Origin: Mycobacterium sp.
Lineage (GTDB): Bacteria; Actinomycetota; Actinomycetes; Mycobacteriales; Mycobacteriaceae
Reading direction: 5' to 3'
DNA: 47,879 nucleotides
NCBI RefSeq assembly: GCF_008709575.1
Contig: NZ_VYIK01000025.1
Coordinates: forward strand, 1-47,879
Shown: piece by piece, positions 22,413 through 30,472 of the stretch
Numbering within the stretch: the stretch's first letter is position 1
Layout of the letters: each line of letters opens with the position of its first letter
The notes under the pieces: model-generated
What the model saw: the letters and a program-made list of their open reading frames with translations, nothing else
Database searches by the model: none
What the model was told of the DNA's origin: nothing
Program-made: the position numbers and the translations under genes

Positions 22413-22422
22413 ATCCTAGTAA
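22403..22422. promoter_or_regulatory. Palindromic operator candidate over the mmsA -10
   Basis: TTAGTAGGATATCCTAGTAA is a 20-bp inverted repeat with 9 of 10 base pairs matching and a perfect AGGATATCCT core. It covers the predicted -10 and transcription start. The size and symmetry suit a TetR- or GntR-type dimeric repressor, which would be relieved by a pathway intermediate. No regulator gene of that type is adjacent. Confidence 0.55.
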
Positions 22423-22453
22423 CAGCTGTTCTGTCACGTACCCGAGGGCACTC

Positions 22454-23974
22454 ATGACCACCCAGATTCCGCATTTCCTCGACGGCCGACGCGTCGGCGG
22501 ACAGTCCCCTCGAACCGCTGAGGTGTTCGATCCCAACACGGGCCGGGTGCAGGCGCTGGTCCCGATGGCGGGCAAGGCCGAGGTCGACGCCGCGGTCGCG
22601 TCGGCGGCCGAAGCCCAGAAGGACTGGGCGGCATGGAACCCGCAGCGCCGCGCGCGGGTGCTGATGCGCTTCGTCGAGCTGGTCAACGAGCACATGGACG
22701 AACTGGCCGAGCTGCTCTCGCGCGAACACGGCAAGACGCTGCCCGACGCGCGCGGGGACATCCAGCGCGGAATCGAGGTCATCGAGTTCTGCATCGGCAT
22801 CCCGCACCTGCTCAAGGGCGAATACAGCGAAGGAGCCGGCCCGGGCATCGACGTGTATTCGATCCGCCAACCGCTGGGCGTGGTGGCCGGCATCACCCCG
22901 TTCAACTTCCCGGCGATGATCCCGCTGTGGAAGGCCGGGCCGGCGCTGGCGTGCGGCAACGCGTTCATTCTCAAGCCTTCCGAGCGTGACCCGTCGGTGC
23001 CGGTGCGGCTGGCCGAGTTGTTCGTCGAGGCGGGCCTGCCGCCGGGCGTGTTCCAGGTGGTGCACGGCGACAAGGAAGCCGTCGACGCCATCTTGGGCCA
23101 TCCCGGCATCGCCGCCGTCGGGTTCGTCGGCAGCTCCGACATCGCGCAGTACATCTATGCCACCGCCGCGGCCAGCGGCAAGCGCGCGCAGTGTTTCGGC
23201 GGGGCGAAAAACCACATGATCGTGATGCCCGACGCCGACCTCGACCAGGCCGTCGACGCGCTGGTCGGCGCCGGCTACGGCAGCGCCGGTGAACGGTGCA
23301 TGGCGATCTCGGTGGCAGTCCCGGTCGGCGAGCAGACCGCGCAACGGCTGCGCGGCCGGCTGGTCGAGCGGATCAACAACCTGCGGGTCGGCCACAGCCT
23401 GGACCCCAAGGCCGACTACGGGCCGTTGGTCACCGGCGCCGCACTGGCCCGGGTCCGTGACTACATCGGCGCCGGCGTGGCCGCCGGCGCCGAGCTGGTG
23501 ATCGACGGGCGCGAGCGCGCCAGCGACGACCTCGCGTTCGGCGATGCCGGCCTGCAGGACGGCTTCTTCATCGGGCCAAGCCTGTTCGACCACGTGCGCA
23601 CCGACATGTCGATCTATACCGACGAGATCTTCGGGCCGGTGCTGTGCATGGTCCGCGCCCGCGACTACGAGGAAGCGCTGCGGCTGCCGTCGGAACACGA
23701 GTACGGCAACGGGGTGGCGATCTTCACCCGCGACGGCGACACCGCCCGCGACTTCACTTCCCGGGTGCAGGTCGGCATGGTCGGGATCAACGTGCCCATC
23801 CCGGTACCGGTGGCCTACCACACCTTCGGCGGTTGGAAACGCTCCGGCTTCGGCGACCTCAACCAGCACGGGCCGGCGTCGATCCAGTTCTACACCAAGG
23901 TCAAAACCGTCACGTCCCGCTGGCCGTCCGGCATCAAAGACGGCGCCGAATTCAGCATCCCGACGATGGGATAG
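22454..23974 (+). CDS. mmsA: Methylmalonate-semialdehyde dehydrogenase (CoA-acylating)
   Basis: A 506-residue ALDH-superfamily enzyme converting methylmalonate semialdehyde to propionyl-CoA in valine degradation. The NAD-binding ITPFNFPAMIPLWKAGPALA (residues 147-166), the FGGAKNHMIVMPDAD segment typical of MmsA and catalytic C282 (GERCMAIS) are all visible. ATG at 22454 starts the conserved TTQIPHFLDG; the frame open further upstream overlaps rmlC. It is followed by fadE9 after 5 bp and corresponds to Rv0753c. Confidence 0.96.
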   Translation: MTTQIPHFLDGRRVGGQSPRTAEVFDPNTGRVQALVPMAGKAEVDAAVASAAEAQKDWAAWNPQRRARVLMRFVELVNEHMDELAELLSREHGKTLPDARGDIQRGIEVIEFCIGIPHLLKGEYSEGAGPGIDVYSIRQPLGVVAGITPFNFPAMIPLWKAGPALACGNAFILKPSERDPSVPVRLAELFVEAGLPPGVFQVVHGDKEAVDAILGHPGIAAVGFVGSSDIAQYIYATAAASGKRAQCFGGAKNHMIVMPDADLDQAVDALVGAGYGSAGERCMAISVAVPVGEQTAQRLRGRLVERINNLRVGHSLDPKADYGPLVTGAALARVRDYIGAGVAAGAELVIDGRERASDDLAFGDAGLQDGFFIGPSLFDHVRTDMSIYTDEIFGPVLCMVRARDYEEALRLPSEHEYGNGVAIFTRDGDTARDFTSRVQVGMVGINVPIPVPVAYHTFGGWKRSGFGDLNQHGPASIQFYTKVKTVTSRWPSGIKDGAEFSIPTMG

Positions 23975-23979
23975 CCCCG

Positions 23980-25176
23980 ATGCAGTTCTTCGACCTCGAC
24001 GAGGAGGAGCGCGAGATCACCGAGGCCGCGGCGGCGTTCGCCGACAAGCGCCTCGCCCCGTATGCCCTGCAATGGGATGCCGAACAACACTTCCCCGTCG
24101 ATGTGCTGCGTGAGGCGGCGCAGCTGGGGATGGCGGCGATCTACTGCCGCGACGACGTCGGCGGTGCCGGCCTGCGCCGGCTGGACGGGGTGCGGATCTT
24201 CGAACAGCTGGCGATCGCCGACCCGACCGTCGCGGCGTTCCTGTCCATCCACAACATGTGTGCCTGGATGATCGACACCTACGGGACCGCCGAACAGCGC
24301 AAAGCCTGGGTGCCGCCACTGGCCACCATGGACGCTATCGCCAGTTACTGCCTGACCGAGCCGGGCGCGGGGTCGGACGCCGCCGCGTTGCGCACCCGCG
24401 CCGTCAAGAACGGCTCAGGAAAAAATGCCGACTACGTGATCGACGGCGTCAAGCAGTTCATTTCCGGGGCCGGCGCATCGGATGTCTATGTGGTGATGGC
24501 GCGTACCGGCGATGCGGGACCACGCGGGATATCGACCTTCATCGTCGAAAAGGGCAGTGCCGGGCTCAGTTTCGGTGCCCACGAACACAAGATGGGCTGG
24601 AACGCCCAGCCGACGGCGCAAGTGGTGCTCGACGGCGTGCGGGTACCCGCCGAGGCGATGCTGGGCGGGGCCGACGGCGAAGGCACCGGTTTTTCCATCG
24701 CGATGAACGGGCTCAACGGCGGGCGCATCAACATCGCGGCGTGCTCGCTGGGCGGCGCGCAGGCGGCGTTCGACAAAGCGGTGGCCTACCTGGCCCGGCG
24801 CGAAGCATTCGGCACCGTGCTGCTCGACGAGCCGACCATCCGATTCACCGTGGCCGATATGGCCACTGCGCTGCAGACATCGCGGCTGCTGCTGTGGCGG
24901 GCCGCTTCGGCGCTCGACCACGACCACGCGGACAAGGTCGAGCTGTGCGCGATGGCCAAGCGCTATGTCACCGACGCGTGCTTTGACGTCGCCGACCAGG
25001 CCTTGCAGCTGCACGGCGGCTACGGATACCTGCGCGACTACGGTCTGGAGAAGATCGTCCGCGACCTGCGGGTGCACCGCATCCTGGAGGGGACCAACGA
25101 AATCATGCGAGTGGTCATCGGCCGCGCCGAGGCCGCGCGGGTGCGCACCGGAAGCGCCGGAAGCGCCGGAAGCTAG
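23980..25176 (+). CDS. fadE9: Acyl-CoA dehydrogenase, isobutyryl-CoA dehydrogenase type
   Basis: A 398-residue FAD enzyme. The flavin and substrate signatures CLTEPGAGSDAAALRT and QLHGGYGYLRDYGLEK are present, and the probable catalytic Glu lies in RILEGTNEIMR (about residue 369). Position between mmsA and mmsB points to isobutyryl-CoA oxidation in valine degradation, as proposed for Rv0752c. The C-terminus ends in SAGSAGS, encoded by a tandem 9-bp repeat directly before the TAG. Confidence 0.93.
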   Translation: MQFFDLDEEEREITEAAAAFADKRLAPYALQWDAEQHFPVDVLREAAQLGMAAIYCRDDVGGAGLRRLDGVRIFEQLAIADPTVAAFLSIHNMCAWMIDTYGTAEQRKAWVPPLATMDAIASYCLTEPGAGSDAAALRTRAVKNGSGKNADYVIDGVKQFISGAGASDVYVVMARTGDAGPRGISTFIVEKGSAGLSFGAHEHKMGWNAQPTAQVVLDGVRVPAEAMLGGADGEGTGFSIAMNGLNGGRINIAACSLGGAQAAFDKAVAYLARREAFGTVLLDEPTIRFTVADMATALQTSRLLLWRAASALDHDHADKVELCAMAKRYVTDACFDVADQALQLHGGYGYLRDYGLEKIVRDLRVHRILEGTNEIMRVVIGRAEAARVRTGSAGSAGS

Positions 25177-25188
25177 GAGGACCAGACG

Positions 25189-26064
25189 TTGCCGACCATC
25201 GCGTTCCTCGGGCTGGGAAACATGGGCGGGCCGATGTCGGCCAACCTGGTTGCGGCCGGCCACCGCGTGCAGGGTTTCGACCCGCTGGCCGCCGCGGCCG
25301 GCGCCGCGGCGGCCAGGGGCGTCACGATCGCCGACAGCGCAGCCGCCGCCGTCACCGGTGCCGAATTCGTCCTGACCATGCTGCCGCACGGCGAAGCGGT
25401 CAAACGCTGCTACGCCGACATCATGCCCGCCGCAGCAGCAGGCGCACTGTTCATCGACAGCTCCACGATCTCGGTCGACGACGCCCGCGAAGTGCACGCG
25501 TTGGCCGGCCGGCACGGCTTCGACCAGCTCGACGCCCCGGTCTCCGGAGGCGTGCCGGGCGCAGCCGCCGGCACGCTGGCTTTCATGGTCGGCGGGGACG
25601 CCGACGCCCTGCAGCGGGCCCGGCCGGTGCTGGAACCCATGGCGGGCAAGATCATCCACTGCGGAGCCGCCGGCGCCGGCCAGGCCGCCAAAGTGTGCAA
25701 CAACATGGTGCTGGCCGTGCAGCAGATCGCCGTCGGTGAGGCGTTCGTGCTGGCCGAGAGGCTCGGCCTGTCAGCGCAGTCGCTGTTCGACGTGATCACC
25801 GGCTCGACCGGCAACTGCTGGGCCGTGCACACCAACTGCCCGGTGCCCGGTCCGGTGCCGACATCGCCGGCCAACCACGACTTCAAACCGGGCTTCGCGA
25901 CCGCGCTGATGAACAAAGACCTGGGACTGGCCATGGCTGCGGTGGCCTCCACCGGCGCGTCGGCGCCGTTGGGCACTCACGCCGCCGAGATCTACGCCAG
26001 GTTCGCCGTGGACAACGGCGACCTGGACTTCAGCGCGGTCATCGAAATGCTGCGCGGGCGCTAA
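25189..26064 (+). CDS. mmsB: 3-hydroxyisobutyrate dehydrogenase
   Basis: A 291-residue NAD-dependent dehydrogenase oxidising 3-hydroxyisobutyrate to methylmalonate semialdehyde, the substrate of MmsA. It has the Rossmann loop GLGNMGGPMS (8-17), the substrate motif DAPVSGGVPGA and catalytic K168 (AGQAAKVCNNM). The start is TTG, supported by an ideal AGGAGG 7 nt upstream that overlaps the fadE9 stop. The stop overlaps the convergent HAD-like gene by four bases. Confidence 0.95.
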   Translation: MPTIAFLGLGNMGGPMSANLVAAGHRVQGFDPLAAAAGAAAARGVTIADSAAAAVTGAEFVLTMLPHGEAVKRCYADIMPAAAAGALFIDSSTISVDDAREVHALAGRHGFDQLDAPVSGGVPGAAAGTLAFMVGGDADALQRARPVLEPMAGKIIHCGAAGAGQAAKVCNNMVLAVQQIAVGEAFVLAERLGLSAQSLFDVITGSTGNCWAVHTNCPVPGPVPTSPANHDFKPGFATALMNKDLGLAMAAVASTGASAPLGTHAAEIYARFAVDNGDLDFSAVIEMLRGR

Positions 26065-26609
26065 GCGACGTCGCCCCGGGTGCGCCGGACCCACCAGCGC
26101 CGGTGCAACTGCCGGCAGCCGGAGACCGACGCCTGGGCGCCGGTGTAGTCGTGGCGCGCGGTCACGGCCGGCAAACCGGCGGCGGCCGCCGCCCGCGATC
26201 CTCCCGCGGACCACGCGAACGCCAGCGCGCTGTCCGGCGTTATCCCCAGCTCCCACACCACCAGGCGGTACAGTTCGACCCACTGGTCGACACCGCGGCC
26301 GGGCTCGGCCAGATCGTCGACGGTCACCAGGGTTTCGACGAGTCCCTCGCCAACCAGTTGGCGGACCAGCGTTTCGGTGCGGGTCCGGTCGCGCGGGCTC
26401 ACCACGGCGACCCAGATGCCGGCCACGAACAGGCTCATCACCAGATCGCTCAGCCCGGTCCTGGGCACCATGTCACCGTCGTCTCCGACGTGCGCCAACG
26501 CGTCCAGGTCGAAGATCACCGCACGCAGCGGGTGCGCGTCGGCGTCTGCCGGACGGGCGCGGTCCCACCAGAACGTGCGGGGCTCGCGCAGCTGACTCGG
26601 AGGACGCAC
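26061..26609 (-). CDS. HAD-superfamily-like protein, probably non-catalytic
   Basis: A 182-residue protein if GTG 26609 is used; a GTG at 26678 would extend it into the facing response-regulator gene. HAD motif I is present as VIFDLDALAHV, and motif II may be the Ser in VAVVSPRDRT. The usual motif IV, G-D-x-x-x-D before the Ala-rich helix, reads FAWSAGGSRAAAAAGLPAV, with both acidic residues gone, so magnesium binding and phosphatase activity are doubtful. No membrane segment. It converges on mmsB with a 4-bp overlap. Function unknown. Confidence 0.7.
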   Translation of the reverse strand: MRPPSQLREPRTFWWDRARPADADAHPLRAVIFDLDALAHVGDDGDMVPRTGLSDLVMSLFVAGIWVAVVSPRDRTRTETLVRQLVGEGLVETLVTVDDLAEPGRGVDQWVELYRLVVWELGITPDSALAFAWSAGGSRAAAAAGLPAVTARHDYTGAQASVSGCRQLHRRWWVRRTRGDVA

Positions 26610-26680
26610 CCCTTTACCGTGCCCGCCGTCCCGCGACCCCGGCCTCCCCCGTTGGGGGGATTGGCATGGCGATTTCACTT

Positions 26681-26686
26681 TACGCT
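26681..26686 (+). promoter_or_regulatory. -10 element of a leaderless response-regulator transcript
   Basis: TACGCT (TANNNT) ends 6 nt before ATG 26693, the same leaderless spacing seen at rmlB and both cutinases. This favours ATG 26693 over the upstream ATG 26666, although the latter has a GGGGGGA run before it. Confidence 0.45.
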
Positions 26687-26692
26687 GGTGTC

Positions 26693-27346
26693 ATGGCCGC
26701 GGTGCGACTCGTTCTCGTCGACGACCACGAGATGGTCATTGAGGGTCTCAAGGCGATGCTGGCCGCGTTCCGCGACCGGGTGCAGGTAGTCGGGCAGGCG
26801 GTCGGCGCCGAGCGCGCGATCGGTGTGATCGAGGACTTACGACCCGACGTGGTGCTGTGCGACGTGCGCATGCAGGGCGCCAGCGGCCTGGATCTGTGCT
26901 TGGCGCTGCGCGAGCGAGACCCCGAGCGCAAGGTCGTGATGCTGTCGGTCTACGACGACGAGCAGTACCTGTTTCAGGCGTTGCGGGTCGGTGCCCGCGG
27001 GTACCTGTTGAAAAGCATCGGCAGCGACGAGCTGGTCCGCCAGCTGGAATTGGTCCACCGCGGCGAAACCGTGATCGATCCGGGGATGGCGGCCCGGGCC
27101 GCGGACACCGCCGCCCGGCTGCAGCGCGACGAGTTCTGGCCGGGTGCGCGTCAGGGCCTGACGCAACGCGAAAGCGAGATCTTGTCCTACATGGTCAGCG
27201 GGCTGTCCAACCGGGGCATCGCCAACAAGCTGGTCATCGGCGAGGAAACCGTGAAAAGCCACCTGCGGTCCATCTACCGCAAGCTCGGCGTGTGCGACCG
27301 AACCGGGGCGGTGGCCACCGCGCTGCGTGAAGGCATCTACCGATGA
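26693..27346 (+). CDS. NarL/LuxR-family response regulator
   Basis: A 217-residue two-domain regulator. The receiver domain (1-120) has the acidic pair D10/D11 (VLVDDHEMV), phospho-acceptor D57 (VVLCDVRMQG) and K109-like Lys in GYLLKSIGSDEL. The C-terminal LuxR helix-turn-helix is at about 148-210 (LTQRESEILSYMVSGLSNRG then EETVKSHLRSIYRKLGV). Its stop overlaps the kinase start by four bases (ATGA at 27343-27346), so the pair is made together. ATG 26693 is chosen for the leaderless -10; ATG 26666 would add nine residues. Target genes are unknown; mmsB and the MarR gene flank the pair. Confidence 0.9.
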   Translation: MAAVRLVLVDDHEMVIEGLKAMLAAFRDRVQVVGQAVGAERAIGVIEDLRPDVVLCDVRMQGASGLDLCLALRERDPERKVVMLSVYDDEQYLFQALRVGARGYLLKSIGSDELVRQLELVHRGETVIDPGMAARAADTAARLQRDEFWPGARQGLTQRESEILSYMVSGLSNRGIANKLVIGEETVKSHLRSIYRKLGVCDRTGAVATALREGIYR

Positions 27347-28551
27347 CTCGTCGCGTGTCCAACGCGGTGCGCGATCTCGTCGACCCCGATCGCGAACTGG
27401 CGCTGCTGCGCGAGCTCATCCAGGCCGCGTCCAGCGGCCCCGGGGTCGAACCGCTGGCGGCGGCCGCCGCGCGGATGATCACCGCGGCCACCGGCGCCGA
27501 CGTCTGCTTCGTGCACGTGCTCGACGACACCGACCAAGCGCTGACGCTGGCCGGCGCGACGCCGCCGTTCGACGGCCAGGTGGGAAAGATCCGGCTGCCG
27601 CTGGGATCGGGGATCTCCGGCTGGGTGGCCAGCCACCGCGAGCCGGTCGTGATCATCGACGACAAGGAGGCCGATCCCCGCTACCTGCCGATCGGGTCGC
27701 TGCGCGGGCGCGATTTCACCTCGATGGTCTCGGTGCCGATGGAAACCGACCCCGGCGGCCTGGTGGGGGTGCTCAACGTGCACACCGTCACCCGCCGCGA
27801 GTTCACCGCCGGCGACGTGGAGCTGTTGCGGGTCATCGGTGCCCTGATCGCCGGCGCGATGCACCAGGCCCGGCTGCATCGGCGGTTGGTGGCCCGCGAA
27901 CGTGCTCACGAGCTGTTCGTCGAGCAGGTCATCGAGGCCCAGGAGATCGAACGCCGCCGGCTGGCCGGAGACATCCACGACGGCATCTCCCAGCGGCTGA
28001 TCACCCTGTCCTACCGGCTCGACGCCGCGGCGCGGGCCATCGGCCAGAATCCGGTCGACGCCTCCCGGAACCTCGACGAGGCCCGTGAGCTGGCCGGTCT
28101 GACCTTGCAGGAGGCGCGCGCGGCGATCAGCGGGCTGCGTCCGCCGGTACTCGACGACCTCGGGTTATCCGGCGGGCTGGCCAGCCTGGCCCGGGCGATG
28201 CCGCCGATGCAGCTGGACCTTGATCTCGCCGATGTGCGGCTGCCCGAGCACATCGAGCTGGCGCTGTACCGCATCGCCCAGGAAGGCCTGCAGAACGTCG
28301 TCAAACATGCCGCCGCGTCGCGAGTGCGGCTGCGTTTCGCGGTCGACGGCGACACCGCGCGGTTGGAAATCGTCGACGACGGCGTCGGTTTCGACACGTT
28401 CGAACATCCGCTGGGCGGCGACGAGACGGGTGGTTACGGGGTGCTGTCGATGGCCGAACGCGCCGAGCTGGTGGGCGGGCGGTTGAACATCCGGTCGCGG
28501 CCCGGCGCCGGGACGACAGTGACCGCCACGATTCCGCTGCGGTCGAGGTAG
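27343..28551 (+). CDS. Soluble GAF-domain sensor histidine kinase
   Basis: A 402-residue kinase with no membrane segment. Residues about 35-175 form a GAF domain (PLGSGISGWVASHREPVVII and MVSVPMETDPGGLVGVLNVH). The HisKA_3 dimerisation/phosphoacceptor helix is EIERRRLAGDIHDGISQRL, with H212, as in the NarX/DevS class. The HATPase domain has the N-box ALYRIAQEGLQNVVKHA, the G1 box DDGVGFD and GGYGVLSMAERAEL. The signal must be intracellular or membrane-permeant; I see no Cys cluster or obvious haem ligand. Partner of the response regulator immediately upstream. Confidence 0.9.
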   Translation: MTRRVSNAVRDLVDPDRELALLRELIQAASSGPGVEPLAAAAARMITAATGADVCFVHVLDDTDQALTLAGATPPFDGQVGKIRLPLGSGISGWVASHREPVVIIDDKEADPRYLPIGSLRGRDFTSMVSVPMETDPGGLVGVLNVHTVTRREFTAGDVELLRVIGALIAGAMHQARLHRRLVARERAHELFVEQVIEAQEIERRRLAGDIHDGISQRLITLSYRLDAAARAIGQNPVDASRNLDEARELAGLTLQEARAAISGLRPPVLDDLGLSGGLASLARAMPPMQLDLDLADVRLPEHIELALYRIAQEGLQNVVKHAAASRVRLRFAVDGDTARLEIVDDGVGFDTFEHPLGGDETGGYGVLSMAERAELVGGRLNIRSRPGAGTTVTATIPLRSR

Positions 28552-28567
28552 CGTCCGGCGCGAGCCG

Positions 28568-29074
28568 TCAGAAATCCCCGGCGCCCCGGCGCAACGTCTC
28601 GATCGCATTCACCAGCGCCCGCGATTGCGCGTCGGACATCCCGATATCGGCGAACACCTGCTCGTTGAGGGTGACCGTGGCGTCCTCGACCGTCGAGCGG
28701 CCCAGGTCGGTGATCTGCACCAACGTAGTGCGGCCGTCGGTGGGGTGCGGGATGCGCCGCACCAGCCCGTCGGCTTCCAGCCGGCGGATCGCGTGGGTGA
28801 CACTGGTGACGTGCACCTGCAGCCGGTCGGAGGCCTTGGTGATCGGCAGCGCCCCGGTGCGGCTGAACGCCAGCAGCCGCAACAGTTCGTAGCGGGCGAA
28901 CGTCAAGCCGTAGGGACGCAGGGCGGCTTCGACCCGAGCCAGCAAAATCTGATGCGCCCGCATCACTGAGGTCACCGCGACCATGCCCTGCGCGACATCG
29001 CCCCACCCGGCACGCTCCCAGTTGGCCCGCGCCGCGGCGATGGGGTCGCGGTTGTCCGGTCTCGAGGCGGCCAC
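28568..29074 (-). CDS. MarR-family transcriptional regulator (Rv0737-like)
   Basis: A 168-residue winged-helix regulator. The recognition region is LTFARYELLRLLAFSRTGALPITKASDRL and HVTSVTHAIRRLEADGLVRR, with the wing RIPHPTDGRTTLVQIT. The N-terminal ARANWERAGWGDVAQGM is shared with mycobacterial Rv0737-type proteins. GTG 29074 is preceded by AGAAAGGG; the longer open frame has no conserved sequence. It follows mapA on the same strand after 50 bp; in H37Rv sigL and rslA lie between them. Confidence 0.9.
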   Translation of the reverse strand: MAASRPDNRDPIAAARANWERAGWGDVAQGMVAVTSVMRAHQILLARVEAALRPYGLTFARYELLRLLAFSRTGALPITKASDRLQVHVTSVTHAIRRLEADGLVRRIPHPTDGRTTLVQITDLGRSTVEDATVTLNEQVFADIGMSDAQSRALVNAIETLRRGAGDF

Positions 29075-29124
29075 GCCCTTTCTTACCGCAACGCAGCGCG
29101 CGGTGCAGCAGCGTGTCGGCCTGA

Positions 29125-29925
29125 TCAGCCGGCGGTCAGAATGCGGGGCCCGTCCTCGGTCACCGCGACGGTGTGCTCCCAGTGCGCGGCCCGCGATCCG
29201 TCGGCGGTCGTCACCGTCCACTGGTCATCGAGCACCACCGTTTCGCCGGTACCCAGCGCGAGCATCGGTTCGATGGCCAGCACCGAACCCGGCACCAGCA
29301 GCGGACCGCGCCCCGGGGCTCCCTCGTTGGGCAGGAACGGATCCATGTGCATGCGTCGACCGATCCCGTGACCGCCGTAGCCCACGACGATGCCGAACGC
29401 GCGACCATATCGGACCTCGGCGGCGCGGGTGGCCGTTTCGATGGCGTGCGAGACGTCGGTGAGCCGGTTGCCGGCGGTCATCGCGGAAATTCCGGCCTCC
29501 AATGACTCCCTGGTCGCCCGCGAGAGCACGTCGTCGGCGGCGCTGAGCGGCCCGACGCCGAAGGTGACCGCCGCGTCGCCGTGCCATCCGTCCACGATTG
29601 CGCCGCAGTCGATGGAGACCAGGTCGCCGGGCGCCAAAATCTCGGTTGCCGAGGGGATGCCGTGCACCACCCGGTCGTTGACCGACGAACAGATCGATGC
29701 CGGGTAGCCGTGATAGCCCAAAAACGACGGCGTGGCGCCGGCGTCGCGAATCACGGATTCGGCGATTTCGTCGAGGGTGCGGGTCGACACACCGGCCGCG
29801 GCGGCCTGGCGCACCGCCCGCAGCGCAGTGGCGACCACCGCCCCCGCAGCGGCCATCGCGTCGAGTTCGCCGGCGCTGCGATGAGGCACGACCCGGTGAC
29901 TGCGCAGCCCGCCCAGGACGATCAT
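29125..29925 (-). CDS. mapA: Methionine aminopeptidase
   Basis: A 266-residue metalloprotease that removes the initiator Met. Metal ligands are visible in order: D and D ([19 protein letters not shown]), H ([12 protein letters not shown]), E (LAIEPML) and E (HWEHTVAV). No N-terminal zinc-finger or SH3-like extension, so it is the short type I form. ATG 29925 lies one base after the adk TAG, with GGGAAAG as ribosome site within the adk end; it gives the same length as M. tuberculosis MapA. Confidence 0.96.
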   Translation of the reverse strand: MIVLGGLRSHRVVPHRSAGELDAMAAAGAVVATALRAVRQAAAAGVSTRTLDEIAESVIRDAGATPSFLGYHGYPASICSSVNDRVVHGIPSATEILAPGDLVSIDCGAIVDGWHGDAAVTFGVGPLSAADDVLSRATRESLEAGISAMTAGNRLTDVSHAIETATRAAEVRYGRAFGIVVGYGGHGIGRRMHMDPFLPNEGAPGRGPLLVPGSVLAIEPMLALGTGETVVLDDQWTVTTADGSRAAHWEHTVAVTEDGPRILTAG

Positions 29926-29926
29926 G

Positions 29927-30472
29927 CTACTTTCCCAGGGCACGCAGTGCGCGGGCGAAGACTTCGTCGACAGTGCCCACGGCGTCCACAGTTTTCAACT
30001 CGTCGCGGTAGTAGTCCAGCAGCGGCGCGGTCTCGTCGCGGTAGACCTCCATCCGGTTGAGGACGACGTCCTCGGTGTCGTCGGCCCGGCCCCGCCCCTT
30101 GAGCCGCTTCAGCAGCTCCTCCTGCGACACCCGGAACTCCAGCACCGCGTCGATCCGGGTCCCCCGGCGGCTCAGCATGTCGTGCAACGCCCGAGCCTGC
30201 TCCAACGAGCGCGGATAACCGTCCAGGATGAATCCGCCCGCGGTGTCGGGTTCGTCGAGCCGTTCTTCGACGAGCGCGTTGGTCAGCTCGGAGGGCACCA
30301 GGTCGCCGGAGTCCAGGTAGCGCTTGGCCTGCAGACCGAGCCTGGTGCCCTCGGTGATGTTGCTGCGGAACAGGTCGCCGGTGGAGATCGCCGGGACCCC
30401 GAGTTTATCGGCCAGCTTCTGAGCCTGCGTACCCTTGCCTGCGCCCGGCGGCCCGAGCAAAACCACTCTCAC
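29927..30472 (-). CDS. adk: Adenylate kinase
   Basis: A 181-residue enzyme interconverting AMP, ADP and ATP. P-loop [10 protein letters not shown] (7-16), AMP-site [12 protein letters not shown] and the LID Arg pair in [11 protein letters not shown] are present; the LID is short and lacks a zinc finger. GTG 30472 overlaps the secY stop (GTGA at 30469-30472), so it is coupled to secY. The frame is open far upstream inside secY but that is not coding for this protein. Confidence 0.98.
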   Translation of the reverse strand: MRVVLLGPPGAGKGTQAQKLADKLGVPAISTGDLFRSNITEGTRLGLQAKRYLDSGDLVPSELTNALVEERLDEPDTAGGFILDGYPRSLEQARALHDMLSRRGTRIDAVLEFRVSQEELLKRLKGRGRADDTEDVVLNRMEVYRDETAPLLDYYRDELKTVDAVGTVDEVFARALRALGK

